A DNA stretch of 9,886 bases, taken from assembly GCA_023394255.1 (NCBI GenBank), contig JAEXAZ010000219.1:1-9886 (forward strand), written 5' to 3'. The notes under the pieces are model-generated. The model was not told where the DNA came from and did not search any database. It was given only the letters and a program-made list of their open reading frames with translations. This DNA comes from Bacillota bacterium (GTDB lineage: Bacteria > Bacillota > Clostridia > Oscillospirales > Ruminococcaceae). Positions 1 to 5,398 of this stretch are shown piece by piece (position 1 is the stretch's first letter; the number at the start of each line of letters is the position of its first letter). The position numbers were made by a program, and so were the translations under genes.

Positions 1-342
1 GTCGGCAACAGCCTGCGCATAATCTGTTTCCGCAAGCGTCACAGCCACGATAAAGTCTGAAATCATATAAAAATAAGCGCTTTGCATCCATCTGTCAAAA
101 TCCGCTTCGGTCATGGCTTTGGGGTCGGAAATCATACCGGCCAGATACATGGCGTCATAATTACCGGTAGCGTAAAGCTCCTCCGCAAGCGCCTGATTGA
201 CCCTGCTTTTCCTGGCGATCGGCTTCATCGCACCTGTCGCAACTCCAAAAAGAGGCTCATGCGCACCCTGCCGCATGTATCCTTTTTTCGTCCGCTCCGT
301 ACCTAACGATTCAAGCTCTTTCAAAATTGTTTGAACATCCAC
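1..342 (-). CDS. DNA alkylation repair protein (AlkD-like), N-terminal part, cut by window edge
   Basis: Partial gene: 114 residues are visible and the C-terminal half lies beyond base 1. The translation begins (M)DVQTILKELESLGTERTKKG and includes GAHEPLFGVATGAMKP, YATGNYDAMYLAGMISDP and AYFYMISDFIVAVTLAE. I recognise this pattern as the PF08713 DNA alkylation repair family, whose helical HEAT-like proteins are usually about 210-240 residues. Some members (AlkC/AlkD) remove alkylated bases as DNA glycosylases, so a repair role is inferred from family only; the later catalytic residues are outside the window. The start is a GTG at 342-340 preceded by a G-rich ribosome site (AAGGGGG, about 349-355). 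An ATG three bases downstream is in another frame and stops after five codons. A weak TTGATT/CATAAT promoter pair (407-412 and 382-387, 19-bp spacer) may serve it; otherwise it may be read from the ribbon-helix-helix gene upstream. Confidence 0.85.
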   Translation of the reverse strand, partial: MDVQTILKELESLGTERTKKGYMRQGAHEPLFGVATGAMKPIARKSRVNQALAEELYATGNYDAMYLAGMISDPKAMTEADFDRWMQSAYFYMISDFIVAVTLAETDYAQAVAD

Positions 343-426
343 GAAAATCCCCCTTCGGTTTACAAATACCCAGCCTGTTTCATTATGCCACGAAATCTGC
401 ATTTGAAATCAAGGTATATCGCCTTT

Positions 427-597
427 TTACTTACTGTTCAATTCTATTTTTCCATGTATTTTTTCATATTCTTCGACACAGTCTCGTATGAGAATCAAAA
501 TCTGGCTGTTTGCTGAACGTCCCTCATAGTCCGCCACAACATGCAGTTTGTTTAGTAACTCCTCGTCAATCCTGATGGAAAGGCTTTTGGTAACCAT
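427..597 (-). CDS. Ribbon-helix-helix (Arc/MetJ-type) DNA-binding protein
   Basis: A complete 56-residue protein read from the reverse strand. It starts MVTKSLSIRIDEELLNKLH and continues VVADYEGRSANSQILILIRD. This is the layout of a ribbon-helix-helix repressor: a short N-terminal beta strand (KSLSIRID, residues 4-11) that would enter the DNA major groove as a dimer, helix A (EELLNKLHVVADYEG) and helix B after the RSANSQI turn. The C-terminal tail (EEYEKIHGKIELNSK) is charged. The ATG at 597-595 follows a good ribosome site (GAGGTGA, 603-609). Its family includes phage Arc repressors, plasmid copy-control proteins and type II antitoxins. No toxin gene is visible next to it, so an antitoxin role is not supported. 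It diverges from the small gene at 710 across an AT-rich gap and is likely to bind there. The alkylation repair gene lies 84 bp downstream on the same strand. Confidence 0.88.
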   Translation of the reverse strand: MVTKSLSIRIDEELLNKLHVVADYEGRSANSQILILIRDCVEEYEKIHGKIELNSK

Positions 598-619
598 AAA
601 ATCACCTCAAAATAAACAT

Positions 620-656
620 ATTATATATTTATATTAAAGCCTTTATATGTTATAAT
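620..656. promoter_or_regulatory. Overlapping divergent promoters and candidate operator
   Basis: On the plus strand an extended -10 (TGTTATAAT, 648-656) with a partial -35 (TTTATA, 628-633, 17-bp spacer) points at the small gene starting at 710. On the minus strand a perfect TATAAT (625-620) points at the ribbon-helix-helix gene; its -35 is weak. The two promoters overlap, so a repressor bound between them could control both genes. An imperfect dyad, TATTAAAGCCTTTATA (about 632-647), matches its own reverse complement at 12 of 16 positions and is the best operator candidate. The promoter calls rest on sequence match; control by the neighbouring protein is inference. Confidence 0.55.
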
Positions 657-709
657 GTGAGATATAGATGCAAAATATATTCAAAAAGCATCCACTGGAG
701 GAAGAGTTT

Positions 710-883
710 ATGCCAGATTACAAAGAACTGTATTTAACAATGTTCAGGGCATCGGAGCAGGCGGTGAATGTCCTGATTGCGGGGCAGAGAGAATGCGAAG
801 AACTTTACATTTCCTCATCTGAACCGGACTGCAAGGTCCTTCCGTTATCAACAGAAACTGACAAGGGCGTGGATGAGGAATAG
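710..883 (+). CDS. Small conserved hypothetical protein (57 aa)
   Basis: The start is set at ATG 710 because GGAGG (697-701) sits 8 bases ahead of it. An in-frame ATG at 668 has no ribosome site and lies only about 12 bases past the -10 box. The protein, MPDYKELYLTMFRASEQAVN followed by VLIAGQRECEELYISS, is mostly one or two amphipathic helices and ends in an acidic, low-complexity tail (ETDKGVDEE). From memory it resembles a family of very small proteins in Clostridia, often near phage or integrative elements, that share the pattern DY..LY..MF.....A......AQ.E.EELYI. No function is known to me. It has no membrane segment or signal peptide. It diverges from the ribbon-helix-helix gene and converges on tRNA-Pro. 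Its stop codon lies in the loop of a 12-bp inverted repeat. Confidence 0.7.
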   Translation: MPDYKELYLTMFRASEQAVNVLIAGQRECEELYISSSEPDCKVLPLSTETDKGVDEE

Positions 884-901
884 CTCCAAATCCACGCCCT
901 T
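863..901 (+). terminator. Strong hairpin at the end of the small gene, without a U-run
   Basis: A perfect 12-bp inverted repeat (863-874 with 890-901, arm AAGGGCGTGGAT) has a 15-base loop holding the TAG stop of the small gene (881-883). Neither strand has a T-run after it, so it is not a textbook intrinsic terminator. It may protect or pause the 3' end of the message, or be a terminator that has lost its U-tract. It abuts the tRNA terminator facing the other way. Confidence 0.4.
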
Positions 902-907
902 ACATAT

Positions 908-941
908 AAAAAACATAGCTTCCTTTCGCGGAAAGCTATGT
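908..941 (-). terminator. Intrinsic terminator of tRNA-Pro
   Basis: Read on the minus strand, a hairpin with arm ACATAGCTT (933-941 paired with 913-921, plus two more G-C pairs across a one-base bulge) starts seven bases after the tRNA CCA end. It runs into six T residues (913-908). This is the expected structure for ending a single tRNA transcript. Confidence 0.85.
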
Positions 942-947
942 CCTGTC

Positions 948-1023
948 TGGTCCGAGTGGCGAGATTCGAACTCACGGCATCCTGCTCCCAAAGCAGGCGC
1001 GCTACCAGCTGCGCTACACCCGG
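948..1023 (-). tRNA. tRNA-Pro (anticodon TGG)
   Basis: All arms can be drawn on the minus strand. The acceptor stem is CCGGGTG with CACTCGG (one G-T pair), discriminator A. The D stem is GCGC/GCGC with loop AGCTGGTA. The anticodon stem is CCTGC/GCAGG around loop TTTGGGA, giving anticodon TGG. The variable loop is ATGCC, and the T stem GTGAG/CTCGC encloses TTCGAAT. The 3' CCA is encoded (950-948), so the gene is 76 bases with it and 73 without. A TGG anticodon reads CCA and, with wobble, other proline codons. It is a single-gene unit with its own promoter and terminator. Its 3' end faces the small accessory genes at 1-883, the usual side for integrative elements, but I see no second copy of the 3' end in the window. 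Confidence 0.97.
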
Positions 1024-1138
1024 CTATTGATGCACGGAAAATTACGCTGTACCTGCCCGCGCCGACGGGTTTTTATGCTACATCGCATATGTCCTGCGCG
1101 TGTCCTGCGTGGGCGGCATAATAAACAGTGCATTCTGT

Positions 1139-1167
1139 ATTGTATCATTGGGTATGCTTTTTGTCAA
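1139..1167 (-). promoter_or_regulatory. Housekeeping sigma promoter of tRNA-Pro
   Basis: On the minus strand TTGACA (1167-1162) is followed after exactly 17 bases by TACAAT (1144-1139): a perfect -35 and a -10 with one mismatch. Transcription would start near 1132, leaving about 110 bases of leader before the mature tRNA at 1023. The leader holds a short direct repeat (CGCAGGACA twice, roughly 1090-1112). Confidence 0.88.
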
Positions 1168-1171
1168 GCAG

Positions 1172-1205
1172 GCCCTTATGAGGAGGCTATCGTGAGGGCT
1201 TTTTT
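1172..1205 (+). terminator. Forward-facing intrinsic terminator with no assigned gene
   Basis: A 10-bp stem (1172-1181 with 1190-1199) with an 8-base loop is followed by six T residues (1200-1205) on the plus strand. Two pairs are G-U when read on the plus strand but become A-C mismatches on the minus strand, so the structure favours plus-strand RNA. It overlaps the last codons of the small membrane-protein gene on the other strand. No plus-strand gene precedes it except the 57-residue gene ending at 883, on the far side of the antisense tRNA. It could stop read-through toward the converging genes. Confidence 0.55.
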
Positions 1206-1384
1206 ACAAAAACCACCGCCGCATTAATGAGAAGCAATACCAGCGCTCCAGTTAATGACCCAAGAATAACGCCGACATTAAATTCCCCGTTAATTATATA
1301 GAAAATTGATACTCCAAGAATCGAACCGACTATATTGACCCCGCCAAGAAAGGCTAAAAACCACTTTTGTATCTTTTTTCTCAC
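1187..1384 (-). CDS. Small two-helix membrane protein, function unknown
   Basis: A 65-residue ORF with a plausible membrane-protein layout: a basic N-terminus (MRKKIQKW), one hydrophobic helix at about residues 8-31, a short polar turn (NGEFN), a second helix at about 36-59 (rich in V, L, G and A) and a basic tail (KKPSR). The charges predict both termini inside the cell. The start is a GTG at 1384-1382 preceded by GAGG about 10 bases upstream; the nearby ATG is out of frame and stops at once. It follows glyS by 87 bp on the same strand, behind the glyS terminator. I find no clear promoter. I recognise no family. Composition and ribosome site favour a real gene, but its end overlaps a forward terminator, so confidence is moderate. 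Confidence 0.6.
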   Translation of the reverse strand: MRKKIQKWFLAFLGGVNIVGSILGVSIFYIINGEFNVGVILGSLTGALVLLLINAAVVFVKKPSR

Positions 1385-1431
1385 TTCATCTTTACCTCTT
1401 CTATTGATGCAATTGCGTTAGAGACATCTGT

Positions 1432-1464
1432 AAAAGGGCGCCCACGCTCTGCGGACGCCCTTTT
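1432..1464 (-). terminator. glyS terminator
   Basis: A long hairpin with outer arm AAAAGGGCG (1432-1440) paired to CGCCCTTTT (1456-1464), with further G-C pairs inside. It begins eight bases after the glyS stop and on the minus strand ends in TTTT. The plus strand also has T-rich sequence after it (TTTT then GGGCTTTTT), so it may work both ways. Confidence 0.75.
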
Positions 1465-1471
1465 GGGCTTT

Positions 1472-2863
1472 TTAGAACTGCATTTTTTGCTTGAGATATT
1501 CACTCAGCGAAGCAATCGGGATGCGCTCCTGCGCCATTGTATCGCGGTCACGCACAGTGACACAGCCGTCCGTTTCGCTTTCGAAATCGTAAGTGACACA
1601 AACCGGGGTACCGATTTCATCCTGGCGGCGGTAACGCTTGCCGATCGAGCCCGCGTCATCATAATCGACCATATAGTCGCGGGACAGTTCGGCATAAACT
1701 TTGCCCGCGCCCTCGGCCAGCTTTTTGGAAAGCGGCAGGACACACGCCTTAAACGGCGCAAGCGCGGGATGCAGACGCATGACAACGCGGGTATCCTGTT
1801 TGCCTTTGTCGTCGGTACCGACAACTTCCTCATCGTAGGCGTCGCAGAGGAAAGCAAGCGCCACGCGGTCCGCGCCCAGAGACGGCTCTACAACATAAGG
1901 CGTATAATGCTCGTTGGTCTCCTGGTCAAAATACTCCAAGACCTTGCCTGAAACCTCGGAATGGCGGCCCAGGTCATAATCGGTGCGGTCGGCAATGCCC
2001 CACAGCTCTCCCCAGCCAAACGGGAACAGATATTCAATATCAGTGGTCGCCTTGGAATAGAAGGACAGCTCCTCCTTGGCGTGGTCGCGCAGGCGCATGT
2101 GTTCTTTTGTCATGCCCAGATTCAGTAAAAAGTTTTCGCAGTAGCTTCTCCAATACTGGAACCACTCGAGGTCGGTGTCTGGCTTGCAGAAAAATTCCAG
2201 TTCCATCTGCTCGAACTCGCGGGTACGGAATGTGAAGTTTCCGGGCGTAATTTCATTGCGGAAGGATTTTCCCACCTGCGCCACGCCAAACGGAATCTTT
2301 TTGCGGGAAGTGCGCTGCACATTCATAAAGTTGACGAAAATCCCCTGCGCGGTCTCCGGGCGCAGATAGATCTCGTTCTTCGCGTCCTCGGTGACTCCCT
2401 GGAAGGTTTTAAACATCAGGTTAAATTTGCGGATATCGGTAAAATTTTCACCGCCGCATTCCGGGCATTTGATATGGTGCTCCTTGATGTAGCTGATCAT
2501 CTGTTCATTGGTCCAGCCGTCGGCGGGCTCACCGCTGACATCCTCAATCAGCTTGTCGGCACGGTGGCGGGTCTTGCAGTCCTTGCAGTCCATCAGCGGG
2601 TCGGAAAAGCCGCCCACATGCCCGGACGCGACCCAGACCTGCGGGTTCATCAGGATGGCGGAATCCAGCCCGACATTATAAGGGGATTCCTGCACGAACT
2701 TTTTCCACCACGCGCGTTTGACGTTATTTTTAAATTCAACGCCCAGCGGGCCGTAATCCCAGGTATTGGAAAGGCCTCCGTAAATTTCGGAGCCGGCATA
2801 AACAAACCCGCGGCTTTTGCAAAGATTGACGACCTTTTCCATTGTTTTATCAGCATGATTCAA
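1472..2863 (-). CDS. glyS: Glycine--tRNA ligase, single-chain (dimeric alpha2) type
   Basis: Charges tRNA-Gly with glycine using ATP, in the cytoplasm. This is the one-polypeptide class II enzyme (sometimes named glyQS), not the separate alpha and beta subunits found in many other bacteria. With a TTG start at 2863 it is 463 residues. Visible landmarks: SEIYGGLSNTWDYGPLGVEF (25-44) around motif 1; a CKDC...CPEC pair (about 93-96 and 133-136), probably zinc-binding; motif 2 FRNEI...FRTREFEQMELEFF (201-225); motif 3 EPSLGADRVALAFL (326-339); and the C-terminal anticodon-binding domain from about 365, with DYDDAGSIGKRYRRQDEIGT. Start choice: GAGAGGGTG (about 2873-2881) is well placed for TTG 2863. 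GTG 2875 overlaps that ribosome site. ATG 2842 has no ribosome site and would cut the conserved KTMEKVV start of the family. It has its own promoter and a leader of only about 33 bases. Confidence 0.96.
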   Translation of the reverse strand: MNHADKTMEKVVNLCKSRGFVYAGSEIYGGLSNTWDYGPLGVEFKNNVKRAWWKKFVQESPYNVGLDSAILMNPQVWVASGHVGGFSDPLMDCKDCKTRHRADKLIEDVSGEPADGWTNEQMISYIKEHHIKCPECGGENFTDIRKFNLMFKTFQGVTEDAKNEIYLRPETAQGIFVNFMNVQRTSRKKIPFGVAQVGKSFRNEITPGNFTFRTREFEQMELEFFCKPDTDLEWFQYWRSYCENFLLNLGMTKEHMRLRDHAKEELSFYSKATTDIEYLFPFGWGELWGIADRTDYDLGRHSEVSGKVLEYFDQETNEHYTPYVVEPSLGADRVALAFLCDAYDEEVVGTDDKGKQDTRVVMRLHPALAPFKACVLPLSKKLAEGAGKVYAELSRDYMVDYDDAGSIGKRYRRQDEIGTPVCVTYDFESETDGCVTVRDRDTMAQERIPIASLSEYLKQKMQF

Positions 2864-2902
2864 TGACGTTTGCACCCTCTCATTTTAGTATCCTAAACAT
2901 TT

Positions 2903-2931
2903 ATTATATAGGCAGAAATCGGCGCGGTCAA
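2903..2931 (-). promoter_or_regulatory. glyS promoter
   Basis: TTGACC (2931-2926), a 17-base spacer and a perfect TATAAT (2908-2903) on the minus strand, in the gap between the mutase stop and glyS. The predicted start near 2896 leaves about 33 bases of leader, too short for a T-box, the tRNA-sensing leader common on Firmicutes aminoacyl-tRNA synthetase genes. Confidence 0.88.
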
Positions 2932-2953
2932 GGCTTTGCGCGCTTTTTACGCC

Positions 2954-4477
2954 CTATTTCAGCACGCCGGTATCCAGCTTGTCAAAGCCTGCAAGCAGTT
3001 CCTGCGCGATGGCGGTCAGCCTGCCGCAGTCCCCGGGACGGTTGCCCTCCAGATTCAGCGGCATCAGCGGGTCATGCAGCGACAGGCGCAGCAACATCCA
3101 GCCCTGCGTTTCTTCCCCGCTGAACGAAAGGCGCACGCCTTCGTAGGAATTCGGCGCAACGGCATAACCCGCGGCCTTCGCCCGCTCCTCAAACTGCCTG
3201 AGCACCTCTTTGCCGTAGGTTTTGAAATCCTCCGTCAAAAGGTTCATGCGGTATTCCCGGCACTCAAACTGGGGCGGAAGCGCAGAGATCAGGGCATCGA
3301 CCGATTTCCCCTCTTTTTTGGACTTCGCGGCGGCAATCAGCAGCTTGACCGCCAGATAAGCGCCGTCGTCCAGAAAATAGTTTTCAGAGAGGGCCCCATG
3401 CCCCGAAGTTTCGATCGCGAGCGGGGAAGCAATGCCTTCGGCATTCAGGCGCTTGGACTCGTTGATCACGTTTTTATAACCGCGCTTAAACCGGTGATGT
3501 TTCATTTTCAGCGTATTCTCCAGAAAATCGGTCAGCTTATCCGAAGTAACGGAGTCGGTGACAATCGTCCCGCCCGGATACTCTTCTGCAAGAATGGCGG
3601 CCATCATCGCAATAATGGCATCCCGGTTGACCTCGGTGCCGTCATGCAGGACAGCCGACATACGGTCCACATCGGTATCAAAAATAATGCCCAGATCCGC
3701 GTGGTTTTCCACGGTGGCCTTGCTGATGGCGTCCATAGCGGCCTTGTTCTCCGGGTTGGGGATATGGTTCGGGAACATGCCGTCAGGCTCCAGGAACTGG
3801 CTGCCGGAGATATCCGCGCCCAGCGGTTCCAGAACCTGCCGCGCAAAGAACCCGCCCGCGCCGTTGCCTGCGTCCACCACAACATGCAGGCCCGTCAGCG
3901 GATGCGCGTAATCTTCCTCGGAAGCCACCCCCATGCGGATTTTTTCGCAGAGGTTTGCCGCATAGAGCGGCAGCAGGCCATAGGTTTCCGCATGTGCCGC
4001 GCCTGCGGCCTGAGGCTCCAGCCTCGCGGCGTATACCAGAAGGTCCGTGATATCATCATGTTCCAGGCCGCCATCCACATCAAAAAACTTGAGCCCGTTG
4101 CGGTTATAGGGCAGGTGGCTGGCCGTAATCATGATGGAACCGTCGAATTTGGTTTCCGGGTACACAATGGACATAAACATGGACGGGGTTGATGCAAGGC
4201 CGCAATCCACCGCTTTGGCTCCGCCTGCCGCCAGTCCCTGCAAAACCGCGAGCTTCAAAGCAGGTGCGGAAACCCGGGAGTCATGTCCCACCCCGATCTT
4301 CAGCTCGCCCGCCGGTTTTCCGGTTTTTTGGGACAGCCACCTTGCAAACGAAATGGAAATTACGTTGGCGGCCTCACTTGCCAGGTTAACAGGCTGCCCC
4401 TCCACACCTTCCACGGCAACACCGCGCACGTCGCTGCCGTTTTGCAGCTTCATCAGTTGTTCTTTTTGAATTGCCAT
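2954..4477 (-). CDS. Phosphomannomutase/phosphoglucomutase (alpha-D-phosphohexomutase)
   Basis: A 507-residue cytoplasmic enzyme that moves phosphate between C6 and C1 of hexose phosphates, linking glycolysis to nucleotide-sugar and cell-surface polysaccharide synthesis. The four family landmarks appear in order: the phosphoserine loop MITASHLPYNRNGLKF (116-131, serine 120); the metal-binding loop DTDVDR (267-272), with the three aspartates kept but V where most members have G; the sugar-binding loop ETSGHGALSENYF (356-368); and the phosphate-binding RLSLHDPLMPLNLE (464-477), which departs from the usual RxSxTEP. Together with the long, variant C-terminal domain this fits a clostridial ManB-like subgroup rather than classic Pgm or GlmM; mannose versus glucose preference cannot be read from sequence. 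ATG 4477 has GGGGGA about six bases ahead. It lies upstream of glyS, but glyS has its own promoter. No clear terminator follows the stop. Confidence 0.92.
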   Translation of the reverse strand: MAIQKEQLMKLQNGSDVRGVAVEGVEGQPVNLASEAANVISISFARWLSQKTGKPAGELKIGVGHDSRVSAPALKLAVLQGLAAGGAKAVDCGLASTPSMFMSIVYPETKFDGSIMITASHLPYNRNGLKFFDVDGGLEHDDITDLLVYAARLEPQAAGAAHAETYGLLPLYAANLCEKIRMGVASEEDYAHPLTGLHVVVDAGNGAGGFFARQVLEPLGADISGSQFLEPDGMFPNHIPNPENKAAMDAISKATVENHADLGIIFDTDVDRMSAVLHDGTEVNRDAIIAMMAAILAEEYPGGTIVTDSVTSDKLTDFLENTLKMKHHRFKRGYKNVINESKRLNAEGIASPLAIETSGHGALSENYFLDDGAYLAVKLLIAAAKSKKEGKSVDALISALPPQFECREYRMNLLTEDFKTYGKEVLRQFEERAKAAGYAVAPNSYEGVRLSFSGEETQGWMLLRLSLHDPLMPLNLEGNRPGDCGRLTAIAQELLAGFDKLDTGVLK

Positions 4478-4580
4478 TCAGATTCCCCCATCTATTCTTT
4501 TTCTTTGAATTGTTTAGAACTTTCCGCACGATCCCGGATATTCTGGCTGCACTTATCGATGTAATAATTGGTTCGTGGTC

Positions 4581-4700
4581 ATGATGCCACAAGTGCAAAG
4601 CACGCAGTGGCATCATTGGCCATCAGGGTGGGAGCGGGCTTCGCGAGCGCATCGCCCTGGCCATAACCCGGTATAATAACCGCTTTGCGGTTATTATACC
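4581..4700. repeat. Run of three inverted repeats in a gene-free gap
   Basis: The 4478-4912 gap holds no convincing gene. Hairpin 1: ATGATGCCAC (4581-4590) pairs perfectly with 4607-4616 and encloses a smaller GTGC-AAA-GCAC hairpin (4593-4603). Hairpin 2: TGGC-CAT-CAGGG (4617-4628) pairs with CCCTGGCCA (4655-4663) apart from a CAT bulge, with GC-rich inner pairing. Hairpin 3: GGTATAATAACCGC (4670-4683) and its exact complement (4687-4700) around a TTT loop, a perfect 14-bp stem. None is followed by a T-run on either strand, so they are not simple terminators. The element is either an interspersed repeat (MITE- or REP-like) or a structured leader RNA of the mutase gene, whose start codon is about 100 bases beyond it on the minus strand. 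Confidence 0.6.
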
Positions 4701-4701
4701 A
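4693..4701 (-). promoter_or_regulatory. Candidate extended -10 for the mutase gene
   Basis: On the minus strand TGGTATAAT (4701-4693) is a perfect extended -10 at the edge of the 14-bp palindrome, with T-rich sequence but no good -35 upstream. If used, the mutase message would carry a leader of about 210 bases containing hairpins 1 and 2. No better mutase promoter is visible nearer its start. It may equally be chance sequence in the palindrome. Confidence 0.3.
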
Positions 4702-4824
4702 TAATCCTGATAAAAAAGTGTAGTGCAAAGAGGAAGAAAGCAGATTTTCTTCCACAAAATCTCCCGGCCTTTTCCTGTATGCGGCAGGCATCAATAAATC
4801 GGCTGTACTTATTTAAATTATGAA

Positions 4825-4853
4825 TTCGACTTTTGTAACCGGGTTGATATAAT
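4825..4853 (+). promoter_or_regulatory. Promoter of the redox-protein/transporter operon
   Basis: An extended -10 (TGATATAAT, 4845-4853) on the plus strand with only a weak -35 (TTCGAC, 4825-4830, 17-base spacer). The TG motif can make up for a weak -35. Transcription would begin near 4860, about 53 bases before ATG 4913. Confidence 0.65.
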
Positions 4854-4912
4854 GAAATCAATATGAATGATTCCGCCTAAAAAAATTTGAGCATCATATG
4901 GAGGTTGCGAGA

Positions 4913-5386
4913 ATGAAACAGGAAGTCAGTATTCAGAAAATTAAGCAGGATGCCATGGATTTGTTTCGCGGAGGGTTTTTCTGTTCGGAAGCGCTTGTCA
5001 GTTCCTTCAGAACCAATTTTGAACTGGATATCCCCGAACAGATCGTCGCGATGGCCTCCGGTTTTCCGGTAGGCATCGGGCGTTCCAAATGCCTGTGCGG
5101 CGCCGTTTCCGGCGGCGTCATGATGCTTGGCTATTTTTTTGGCCGCACAAAGCAGAAAGACCCCAAGGTCGAAAAGAATCTTGCGCTGTCCAAGGAGCTG
5201 CATGACTGGTTCAGGGAAAAGAACAGCAGTCTCTGCTGTCGGGTTCTGACCAAAGGCATGGATATGGCGGCCGGGGAACATAAGGAACAGTGCATCCGGT
5301 TCACCGGGGAAGTCGCCGAGAAGGTGGCGCAGATTGTGGTGCGTGAGCTTGACTGCGTCAATACCGACGTTATGCAGCCGGCATAG
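4913..5386 (+). CDS. C_GCAxxG_C_C family putative redox-active protein
   Basis: A 157-residue soluble protein with seven cysteines (24, 60, 62, 108, 109, 127, 148). The order GGFFCSEALVSSF (20-32), ASGFPVGIGRSKCLCGAVSGG (two overlapping pieces, 48-68), SSLCCRVLT (105-113) and KEQCIRFTGEVAEKVAQIV (124-142) matches the C_GCAxxG_C_C family (PF09719/TIGR01909). The spaced cysteines of this family are thought to bind metal or do redox chemistry; no reaction is established. There is no signal peptide or membrane helix, so it is probably cytoplasmic. The start is ATG 4913, eight bases after GGAGG (4900-4904); an in-frame ATG at 4898 overlaps that site and is unlikely. The transporter gene begins 12 bp after its stop, so the two are probably co-transcribed and co-translated. 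The extra cysteines 60, 108 and 148 may or may not be functional. Confidence 0.88.
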   Translation: MKQEVSIQKIKQDAMDLFRGGFFCSEALVSSFRTNFELDIPEQIVAMASGFPVGIGRSKCLCGAVSGGVMMLGYFFGRTKQKDPKVEKNLALSKELHDWFREKNSSLCCRVLTKGMDMAAGEHKEQCIRFTGEVAEKVAQIVVRELDCVNTDVMQPA

Positions 5387-5398
5387 GCGGGAGGCCAT

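Noticed and set aside
82..306. 74-residue plus-strand ORF at the left end
   Set aside because: It is antisense to the alkylation repair gene, whose minus-strand translation is clearly conserved.
427..597. Type II toxin-antitoxin system with the ribbon-helix-helix protein as antitoxin
   Set aside because: No toxin-like gene overlaps or directly follows. The next gene on that strand is an alkylation repair protein, and the divergent small protein does not resemble a known toxin.
777..1121. 114-residue plus-strand ORF across the tRNA-Pro gene
   Set aside because: It runs antisense through the tRNA and its terminator and starts inside the 57-residue gene in another frame.
1367..1951. 194-residue plus-strand ORF opposite the 3' end of glyS
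   Set aside because: It crosses the glyS terminator and the start of the small membrane-protein gene, has no ribosome site, and reads as antisense of the anticodon-binding domain.
2936..4192. 418-residue plus-strand ORF opposite the mutase gene
   Set aside because: It is an antisense shadow: high-GC codon use leaves the opposite strand open. The minus-strand frame carries all four mutase motifs and has a ribosome site.
4579..4794. 71-residue minus-strand ORF in the gap between the mutase and redox-protein genes
   Set aside because: It has no good ribosome site, runs through all three inverted repeats and has no recognisable domain. It looks like an accidental open frame in structured non-coding sequence.
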